The position numbers and the translations under genes are program-made. DNA of 64,000 nt from assembly GCF_026151205.1 (NCBI RefSeq), contig NC_087084.1, positions 16,094,227 to 16,158,226 of the forward strand, read 5' to 3'. This DNA comes from Bolinopsis microptera (Eukaryota; Ctenophora; Tentaculata; Lobata; Bolinopsidae). Numbering within the stretch: position 1 is the stretch's first letter; each line of letters begins with the position of its first letter. Below, piece after piece: positions 57,720 through 64,000 of the stretch. A model generated the notes under the pieces. The model was not told the origin of the DNA and ran no database searches. It saw nothing but the letters and a program-made list of their open reading frames with translations.

Positions 57720-58340
57720 CTCTGGCCAGGTTTGTGTCCGGACATTGGGAGAGGGACTCAGGGACAAATCTTAATATGCTAAACTAATGGTAAGCACCCA
57801 TTAAAATAGGATAAACTATACTCATCCACATGAGATTCCTTGTTCAAACGTTGACCGTTTAGAACTGATTTACATTGCCAACTTGGGGATTTTCCCAAAA
57901 GTGGTTGGTTTCGAGCTAAGGCATTGGGAGAGCAAAGAGGGACACATCTTCATATGCTAAACTAATGGTAAGCACCCATTAAAATAAAATAAACTATGCT
58001 CATCCACATGAGATTCCTTGTTCAAACGTTGACCGTTTAGAACTGATTTACATTGCCAACTTGGAGATTTTTCCGAAAGTGGTTGGTTTCGGGCTGAGGC
58101 ATTGGTTGTCATACGTTGTATGACCCGCCGCGCACGAGTGCGCGGCCGGCTCCCCCTGTATTTTGAGTGCGCAGAATCTATAGTGAAACGACATTGGCCG
58201 GGGGTCACGACGTGATACAATTACAATGCATTGGGAGATCAGCAGAGAGGGACAAATCTTAATATGCTAAACTAACTAATGCATGGTAAGCAGTAAGCAC
58301 CCATTAAATTAGGATAAACTATGCTCATCCACATGGGACT
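57720..58340. repeat. 178-bp tandem repeat, three units, third interrupted by an insertion
   Basis: The landmark CTAAACTAATGG recurs at 57779 and 57957, and (as CTAAACTAACTAATG) at 58267. After subtracting the 129-bp insertion at 58106-58234 the third interval is also about 181 bp. CATCCACATGAGATTCCTTG and GTTGACCGTTTAGAACTG are shared. Confidence 0.85.
58106..58227 (+). mobile_element. small structured element inserted in a tandem repeat (7-bp target duplication)
   Basis: 122 bp starting TTGTCATACG and carrying CGTGATACAA near its end, flanked by GCATTGG (58099-58105 and 58228-58234). Neighbouring repeat units give the empty site GGCATTGGGAGAGC, proving insertion. The middle hairpin is altered (GCGCGGCCGGC) and the CACTATAGTG core is changed to CTATAGTG. 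There is a short extra tail TTACAAT. Confidence 0.85.
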
Positions 58341-58379
58341 CCTTGTCTAACGGACGGTTAACTTTAAGAGCTGCTTTAC

Positions 58380-58983
58380 TAAGAAACTTGGTACCTTGAA
58401 TTATTAAAGTGGTGGAATTGCCGGCCCAGTCTACAAGACGCAGCTTACTGTACTAAATCCTTGATCTGGAAGATAAGTGTGTCCTTTAAGAGTTGATGTA
58501 GAATTACAGGTCACTCTATAATATGCAGAGACCACAGTCCAAACGGTATATTGTATATATCTAAATATGGTCCAGTTATGACCGTTATTTTTATTGTTGA
58601 TTGGGACTGGCCAAAAAGTGCTAACCAATGTTAACGGAATAGAAATTTAATGCACAATAATTTTGTGAGTCGTGAAATTTCTGGAATCCTACACACCTAA
58701 TACTATTTATTCATTATCTTTTCTTAATCTTATTATTGTAAGAAAAGATAATGAAAAAATGATAATATACCTACAATTCTACGTGCTTATTGTCACAAAA
58801 TCTTAATTTAATTTAATTTAATTTAATCTTAATTTATAATTTAATCTTAATTTAAAAGAAAATAATCTGAACATTAAGATTCTAACGAGCCAGTTAGTAA
58901 AAACAGGAAAGGTGTGCAATGGGAGAGCCAAGCTCGCAAGATTCGTCGAATTATTATATGTTATACTTATAGGTACTCATTTT
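58380..58983. other. non-coding stretch
   Basis: Includes TTTAATT-type simple sequence at 58800-58855 and an inverted GAAAAGATAATGA pair near 58716-58757. No gene. Confidence 0.4.
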
Positions 58984-59211
58984 GTGTCATTTCCTTGTAG
59001 CCCAATGCGATTGTTTAACTTTAACTTTAAGTTTATGAAGAATTATGTAATTACAGATAGTGTCATTTCCTTGTAGCCCAATGCTAATGTATAACTTTAA
59101 CTTTAAGTTTATGAAGAATTATGTAATTACAGATAGTGTCATTTCCTTGTAGCCCAATGCTAATGTTTAACTTTAAGATTTATGAAGACTTATGTAATTA
59201 TATAGTATATC
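58984..59211. repeat. 76-bp tandem repeat, three units
   Basis: GTGTCATTTCCTTGTAGCCC recurs at 58984, 59060 and 59136 and each unit ends TTATGTAATTACAGATA. The third is slightly shortened. Confidence 0.9.
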
Positions 59212-59212
59212 A

Positions 59213-59312
59213 CAGTGCTGGTTGTAGGTTTACAACCTACCAGGACGCGCGCCGAGTTGGACTCGTCGACGGTATATGGAACAAATATTCTACGGGTATC
59301 ACCCGTTAAAGT
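59213..59312 (+). repeat. dispersed repeat, inverted partner at 33345-33480
   Basis: Begins with the near-palindrome GGTTGTAGGTTTACAACC and continues through ACCAGGACGCGCGCCGAGTT to a CACCCGTTAA end. It is directly followed by the copy of the 1195-1400 repeat, so the two may be parts of one composite element. Confidence 0.6.
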
Positions 59313-59314
59313 GC

Positions 59315-59530
59315 TGGCAAATTTGCGCAAAATACGCGCCAGCACTGTTATACGAAAGTCGGTAAAAACCCAAAATCGCCATATTCAGATGCCTTAAAAA
59401 CCACGTTAAAATTGAGTTAGAGATCTGAAACATTTTTCAAAACTTCAAACAAGTTTTCAAGTTTCATGAGTATCGGGAAGTGGGTCTTCTGGAACCCCTG
59501 TTTTACAACAAATTTTCGTGAAGTCTATCT
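59315..59530 (+). repeat. dispersed repeat, inverted partner at 1195-1400
   Basis: See 1195-1400. Contains CCAGCACTGTTATACG, CCAAAATCGCCATATTCAG and the ATCGGGAAGTGGGT segment. Confidence 0.55.
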
Positions 59531-59550
59531 ATCTATATATTATAATATGA

Positions 59551-60060
59551 AGTCAGTAGTTGAGTATTCTAACAGTGCTCTATTTGATATCTGAAAGAAC
59601 TATACTGTAGTCAGTAGTTGAGTATTCTAACAGTGCCCTATTTGACAGCTGAAAGAACTAGACTGTAGTCAGTAGTTGAGTATTCTAACATTGCTCTATT
59701 TGATAGCTGAAAGAACTAGAATGTAGTCAGTAGTTGAGTATTCTAACAGTGCTCTATTTGACAGCTGAAAGAACTAGAATGTAGTCAGTAGTTGAGTATT
59801 CTAACATTGCTCTATTTGATAGCTGAAAGAACTAGACTGTAGTCAGTAGTTGAGTATTCTAACAGTGCTCTATTTGACAGCTGAAAGAACTAGAATGTAG
59901 TCAGTAGTTGAGTATTCTAACAGTGCTCTATTTGACAGCTGAAAGAACTAGACTGTAGTCAGTAGTCGAGTATTCTAACAGTGCTCTATTTGACAGCTGA
60001 AAGAACTAGAATGTAGTCAGTAGTTGAGTATTCTAACATTACCCTATTTGATTTTGACAG
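59551..60060. repeat. 58-bp tandem repeat built from an exon edge, about nine units
   Basis: Unit starts are regular (59551, 59609, 59667 and on). Each unit contains TATTTGACAGCTGAAAGAAC then TAGAATGTAGTCAGTAGTTGAG. This corresponds base for base, with a few changes, to the acceptor and first 37 bases of the exon at 60061 (TTTTGACAG/CTAAAAGAGC, TGGAATGTACTCAGTATCTGGAG). In the repeats the frame is closed by TAG. Confidence 0.85.
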
Positions 60061-60276
60061 CTAAAAGAGCTGGAATGTACTCAGTATCTGGAGGTACGAC
60101 CTCATCTGACTCGTTTTAACAACGACAAGAATATGATGGAGAACGTAGCAATGAACATGGACAATGAGGAGGATTCTATCACCACCCTTCCCGGGGTAAA
60201 AACTCGTTTCGGGAGACCCAACTGGTTCAAGGACTTAGTAGAAATTGGAGAGAAGAACCCTTGTCATACGTTGTAA
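60061..60276 (+). pseudogene. NADPH-oxidase-like C-terminal exon fragment (NAD-binding region), cut by an insertion
   Basis: After a TTTTGACAG acceptor the frame reads LKELECTQYLEVRPHLTRF and later EEDSITTLPGVKTRFGRPNW and FKDLVEIGEKNP. The order (a short beta-strand ending HLT, an acidic linker, ITxLPGVKTRFGRPNW, then FKDL) fits the C-terminal NADP-binding lobe of NOX2-like NADPH oxidases, in which the GRPNW segment is conserved. After 60260 the sequence changes to TTGTCATACGTTGTA, the first 15 bases of the small structured element, which supplies the stop at 60274-60276. The usual following Cys-Gly-Pro strand is absent. No other NOX exon is seen in the window, so this is an isolated fragment or the end of a gene starting elsewhere. 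Confidence 0.55.
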
Positions 60277-60316
60277 TTAAACGGAATTAAACGGAATTAA
60301 ACGGAATTAAACGTAA
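60261..60316 (+). repeat. 15-bp fragment of the small structured element plus 10-bp tandem repeat
   Basis: TTGTCATACGTTGTA is followed by four units of AATTAAACGG. The rest of the mobile element is missing, so this looks like an aborted or deleted insertion with expansion at its edge. Confidence 0.65.
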
Positions 60317-60596
60317 AGTTGTCGGAGATGGCACTAACACCATCGTCTCGACTATACATGAATGAATAACATACCTAGAGTAAGTAAAATTCGAATTTCA
60401 AGAATCATGAAAATTTAAAACAAAATCACATAAATTTAACTCCCGTACAAACAACCGAAATAGAAATAATTGCTGAAATAATAATTTACCATAAGAGGAA
60501 GTAGTAAAAGGCAACTTCAATGATCACTAAACTGCGATAACAGTATTCGAGTCCACAAAAGACACATTCATACTCGAACAGTCCTCCCACTCACAG

Positions 60597-61202
60597 TCAC
60601 AACGTACTGGAAACAGTAATCACTAGTGTTCCATGCTCGTACAACAGATCGTGAAATCTGCATAATGATGGTTGATCTGTATTATGTCTGTTGAGTTGGT
60701 AGTCCTGATGGGGTGACAGGCAGTATTGGCGTCTTTTTCGGGTTCCTGATGAGGTGACAGTTGCAAAGGAATTTGCCCACTCTTGCACATGGGCAGAATT
60801 CATGATAGCTCCGTATTCCTTGAGCAGCAAAAGACTCTTAAGGTTTTCCGACAGTGAGAGTCTCGCTGAGTGGTACATTGGACATTCAGTGAGGCAGTGT
60901 TCTTCATTTTCAATGATTGTTCCTTCGAAAAAGGGGAGATATTCTAAGCCTTGAACGTTCTCCTTGTTGCAGCAGAATCTGCAGGCTCTCGTCCACGTTC
61001 CAGTTTCTTTTGTGTATCTCCCTCTCTCAATAAGAAGGTCATGGCTACTGGAGCGGATTTTTGCTATGTGCATGCGACATTGACTATTCTTTAGATTGAG
61101 ATACTGCTCCTCTCCGAATACCTGTTTGATAGTGCAGTAAAATTGCATTTTCTTTTGGGATGCTAAATCTGTTCTCCAGTCTTTTACAAAGTGATCGACC
61201 AA
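60597..61202 (-). pseudogene. C-terminal fragment of a non-LTR retrotransposon ORF2 (zinc-knuckle tail)
   Basis: About 200 open codons, no ATG at the 5' edge. It contains YLNLKNSQCRMHIAKIRSSS, HDLLIERGRYT and then ACRFCCNKE, ENEEHCLTECPMYHSARLSL. The CxxC...HCLxxCPxY pattern is the metal-binding tail found at the end of several LINE ORF2 proteins. The RT core is not present upstream (61.2-61.8 kb). Probably a 5'-truncated relic. Confidence 0.65.
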
Positions 61203-61833
61203 ATTTCCATGTGCAGTTGAGGTCGTTCCTTCTGCTCTGCGTTGGTCAGATCGAGCGAATTTGGCCGCTTTGGATTCAGACTGAGCGATCGAGTTCCAGG
61301 TCTAATTATACCAAGAGAGGTTTAGATTCTTCTGCTCTTGGAACGTCAGTAGTATATGATGCATTTTTCAATAGCCATTTTGGGAAAAAGTGGGGTACAC
61401 ATAATGAAAGTAAGCATATTACGTAATGTTACCGGCGGCGTCCTTGTAATTAGTGGATATCATGTTCCATGTGGAAGCTATATTAGATGTAACTTGATTA
61501 TTACGTCATGTTCATTGCTCGCGGTACTTTTGTGATATTATCGTGTAACGATCTTACCAGATTAAAGTGGGCCAAAGTGAGGTAATAATGTGCCACCTGC
61601 AGCACGCTATCCTTATCCTATAAAGCACTTGAGTGACTTATTTAATCGTTTCTAGTGATTAATTTACACCAGCTGTCAATATAAACTAATTGATGCTGTT
61701 GAAAGTAAAACAAATTATTCGTAACTGGTTAGAAAAATAAATGGAAATGAATAAGTTTTTACGAATAGCATTAGCTGAATATTAATATTATTTACACAAT
61801 ACACATCCAAAAATACGTTTTGACAGAATTGAA
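61203..61833. other. non-coding stretch
   Basis: No gene recognised between the LINE fragment and the compact ORF pair. The plus-strand frame at 61160-61426 is not supported. Confidence 0.4.
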
Positions 61834-62286
61834 TTAGGGTCTTAGTTTAAATCTATAAATATCAAATCGTACGCACACAATTCTTTCCACAGTCCATTTT
61901 GTTGATGGTCTGTGTAGTCGAGCATAGTCAAAGGCATCTTGTTGCTCAATATCCTCAACAAATTGTCTATAATCAGACGGAGTTTCTAATAATCGAGGGA
62001 GTGTAAACAGCATCGTGTTGTTTGACGGATGACAGAACTTTAGTTCGTCTGTAGTCCTGTCCTTGAGAATAAATCCAAACGCCACATTAACTTTGAACTT
62101 CTCGTTGTATTTTGAAACAACTTCTTCAGCTTTTCTTAAGATGGCACTATTATCCATGGTGAGTATAGGAAAATGGTAAACATCTTTCAATCGACCCTGT
62201 CTCACACTCGTTTTAATTGTGTTCCAACTCCTTTTGTAAATATCCTGATATTCTCCAGGAATTTGTGCAAGTGTGGAACGGTCCAT
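61834..62286 (-). CDS. 150-residue protein of a compact virus-like gene pair, possibly truncated
   Basis: The ATG at 62286 (MDRSTLAQIPGEYQDIYK) is preferred to the TTG-started longer frame. No introns. It continues through HFPILTMDNSAILRKAEEVV, FGFILKDRTTDELKF and YRQFVEDIEQQDAFDYAR to WTVERIVCVRFDIYRFK. I cannot name the family with certainty. The W-x-x-ER-(hydrophobic)-DIYR ending recalls the N-terminal part of large uncharacterised proteins in Polinton- or adinto-like elements of invertebrates, where the protein continues much further. Here it stops four residues later, so the ORF may be truncated. A TATAAAAG lies 54 bp before the ATG, after the end of the preceding gene. Confidence 0.5.
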   Translation of the reverse strand: MDRSTLAQIPGEYQDIYKRSWNTIKTSVRQGRLKDVYHFPILTMDNSAILRKAEEVVSKYNEKFKVNVAFGFILKDRTTDELKFCHPSNNTMLFTLPRLLETPSDYRQFVEDIEQQDAFDYARLHRPSTKWTVERIVCVRFDIYRFKLRP

Positions 62287-62340
62287 AACTAATAATATTG
62301 ACAGCAGAAGATTAATTTTGAAAAGCAGTTCTCCCAAATG

Positions 62341-62348
62341 CTTTTATA
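62341..62348 (-). promoter_or_regulatory. TATA box of the 150-residue gene
   Basis: TATAAAAG on the minus strand in the 97-bp space between the two ORFs, 54 bp before the ATG at 62286. Confidence 0.6.
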
Positions 62349-62383
62349 GTCTTTGTTCCGGTGGTCAATTTTATTCATTAATT

Positions 62384-63430
62384 TCAGTCACTTTGATCCT
62401 CAGATTGTGAAATGGAATTATTATCTAGCGTGCTTTCTAATTCTGACGAATCAATTTCACTAATATTAGAATCCGATGAGTACTGTTCTTCTTCCTTGTC
62501 TGATGCCGTTTCAGATTCTGACTGATCAGTCATAGAGTTATTGTCATCAATATCCGATTTCTCTTCTTCATTTACAGATTTTATTTCCTGTTTCTCATAA
62601 TCAGATGGTTCAAATAATTCATCAAGATCAGTTTTCATCCGGTCAAACATGTTCACGAGATGATTAAAATTTTCGTGTATCATTGCTTTTGCCGTTAACT
62701 TCGAAGCATTAGATATTTCATTTAGCAGCTGGATTTCCTCCTCACTCAGTTTACTTAGATCTACCGTTTTCAGTATTAACTTGAGGACGTTACGGAGTTT
62801 AGTAATATCTGCAGTCACTTCGCCTATATCATTTTCAACAAAGGAGTTCCTTATTTCAATCATACCATCGATAAGATCTTCGGCTGCCAGTTCGTTTAAA
62901 TCAACATCAATCTCTTGTCCAACGTTTTTATAGACAATATTATCCATAGTATCTTGAATATCTCTAATATCATTTTTGTTTGATTCTACCGTAAGTTTGA
63001 GTATTCTGAGTTCATTTGATGGAAGAATGCTGTCCTCATATCTATCAAAGTGAGCATTATTACTCACACTGTCATTACTTTTCGTCTCCTCACTCATGTT
63101 CCGGACAAGTCTGTCTAATTCATCGACAGTCGATTGCAGGATATTTAGGTCTGCTTTCATTAGTACAATGTCCGTAACTTTATCCTGTAAATAATCATAT
63201 CCAGGACCATCTGTTGTGAATTCGTTGGCTGCTGGAAGCTTATTCTTAGTAGCGTAATCAGTACCATACTCGTAGTCGAGTTTCACGGAGTCATTGGGTG
63301 AACTGTGGACCTTATCTATATTTCTGCTATCTTTCTGTGCCCTGTGATACGAGTAGCGGTGGGTGCGAAGACTTTTAGAATTTTTGTACTGCCTTCCACA
63401 ACTATCACATGAATATGATTTACTACTCAT
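62384..63430 (-). CDS. C2H2 zinc-finger / coiled-coil / acidic-tail protein
   Basis: 348 residues from the ATG at 63430 (MSSKSYSCDSCGRQYKNSKS). The track start two codons earlier is a TTG. Residues 8-28 form one C2H2 finger (C-x2-C-x12-H-x4-H, ending RTHRYSYHR). The middle (about 90-250) is rich in heptad-like helices such as KADLNILQSTVDELDRLVRN and LSEEEIQLLNEISNASKL. The last 60 residues are a very acidic, serine-rich tail (DNNSMTDQSESETASDKEEE). No intron. A single N-terminal finger plus coiled coil is seen in small DNA- or RNA-binding proteins of mobile elements. Its role is inferred only. It lies just inside an inverted-repeat terminus and is followed after 97 bp by a second ORF in the same orientation. 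Confidence 0.6.
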   Translation of the reverse strand: MSSKSYSCDSCGRQYKNSKSLRTHRYSYHRAQKDSRNIDKVHSSPNDSVKLDYEYGTDYATKNKLPAANEFTTDGPGYDYLQDKVTDIVLMKADLNILQSTVDELDRLVRNMSEETKSNDSVSNNAHFDRYEDSILPSNELRILKLTVESNKNDIRDIQDTMDNIVYKNVGQEIDVDLNELAAEDLIDGMIEIRNSFVENDIGEVTADITKLRNVLKLILKTVDLSKLSEEEIQLLNEISNASKLTAKAMIHENFNHLVNMFDRMKTDLDELFEPSDYEKQEIKSVNEEEKSDIDDNNSMTDQSESETASDKEEEQYSSDSNISEIDSSELESTLDNNSISQSEDQSD

Positions 63431-63486
63431 TTTCAAGCTAGATGAAGAACTATTGAATTCATATTAACTGTTAAAACTTAAAAGCC

Positions 63487-63494
63487 CCTTATAT
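63487..63494 (-). promoter_or_regulatory. TATA box of the C2H2 gene
   Basis: TATATAAG on the minus strand, 56 bp before the ATG at 63430. The distance is nearly the same as for the second gene. Confidence 0.6.
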
Positions 63495-63544
63495 ACCTCC
63501 CAGATACTGAGATACCTCTCAGAAACCTCTAACGACAATGAAAG

Positions 63545-64000
63545 TATTACATTATCAATGATGACGGGTATTAATGACGGCCGACGGGTATTATTATTAA
63601 TGACGGGTATTATTATTAGTGACGGTATTAATGACGGGTATTATTATTAATGACGGGTATTATTATTAATGACGGGTATTATTATTAATGACGGGTATTA
63701 TTATTAATGGCGGGTATTATTGTTAATAATGACGGGTATTATTATTAATGACGGGTATTATTATTAATGGCGGGTATTATTGTTAATAATGACGGGTTTT
63801 ATTATTAATGACGGGTATTATTATTAATGACGGGTATTATTATTATTAATGACGGGTATTATTATTAATGACGGGTATTATTATTCACTAATAATAATAC
63901 CCGTCATTAATAATAATACCCGTCATTAATAATAATAATACCCGTCATTAATAATAATACCCGTCATTAATAATAATACCCGTCATTAATACCGTCACTA
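63545..64000. repeat. tandem GACGGGTATTATTATTAAT repeats folding into an inverted repeat
   Basis: Direct units of about 19 bp (some with an extra TTA, some with GGCGGG) run from about 63560 to 63885. After the loop CACT (63886-63889) the complement (AATAATAATACCCGTCATT) continues to the window end. The left landmark TAGTGACGGTATTAATG (about 63617) is mirrored at 63984-64000, so the right arm has fewer units than the left. The array could be a terminal inverted repeat made of tandem subunits. Confidence 0.85.

Overview
The window looks like nuclear DNA of an invertebrate animal, possibly a cnidarian or another early-branching marine lineage (weakly held). Reasons: AT-rich non-coding DNA, short phase-1 exons with GT/AG boundaries encoding ephrin-receptor-like and sushi modules, a fragment resembling an NADPH oxidase exon, TTAGGG telomere-type repeats, tRNA-derived SINEs, Tc1/mariner DNA, MITEs and several kinds of non-LTR retrotransposon. 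No prokaryotic features were seen.

Layout. 1-4.6 kb: repeat-rich DNA with GC hairpins, a CTACACA microsatellite, two copies of a tRNA-derived SINE, and seven CRE motifs at 16-bp spacing just upstream of a TATA box. 4.6-5.55 kb: a duplicated subtelomere-like unit, each copy carrying a 118-bp mobile element and ending in (TTAGGG)n oriented as at a right-hand chromosome end. 5.55-28.57 kb: an array of CR1/Jockey-like LINE copies in strictly alternating orientation, separated by two kinds of palindrome centre about 5.85 kb apart. This block is full of single-base indels, unlike the cleaner DNA on both sides, and may be unpolished long-read sequence. 28.57-37 kb: a long uninterrupted endonuclease/reverse-transcriptase ORF, a GC-rich promoter-like patch, a higher-order minisatellite and dispersed repeats.

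37-48.3 kb: a minus-strand gene encoding a modular extracellular protein. It has a 145-residue unrecognised domain, seven cysteine-rich ephrin-receptor-like exons and a sushi-like exon, all phase 1-1. Further down are repeated short exon-like segments, a mariner element with TIRs of about 350 bp and two MITEs. 48.3-57 kb: a LINE ORF1-type gene, a second SINE, a 12-bp satellite, a perfect 40-bp palindrome, and a cleaner 5'-truncated copy of the LINE found in the array. 57-60.3 kb: tandem repeats of 178, 76 and 58 bp. The 58-bp repeat is made from the splice-acceptor edge of the NADPH-oxidase-like exon that follows it.

60.6-64 kb (minus strand): a LINE 3' ORF remnant, then two compact intronless ORFs, a C2H2 zinc-finger/coiled-coil/acidic protein and a 150-residue protein. 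Each has a TATA box 54-56 bp before its ATG. The layout is virus-like or Polinton-like, and the right side runs into an inverted array of GACGGGTATTATTATTAAT-type repeats that continues past the window.

Most of the window is accessory DNA. The strongest leads are the alternating palindromic LINE array, the small structured element with 8-bp target duplications, the exon-edge satellite beside the NOX-like exon, and the compact virus-like gene pair at the right end.
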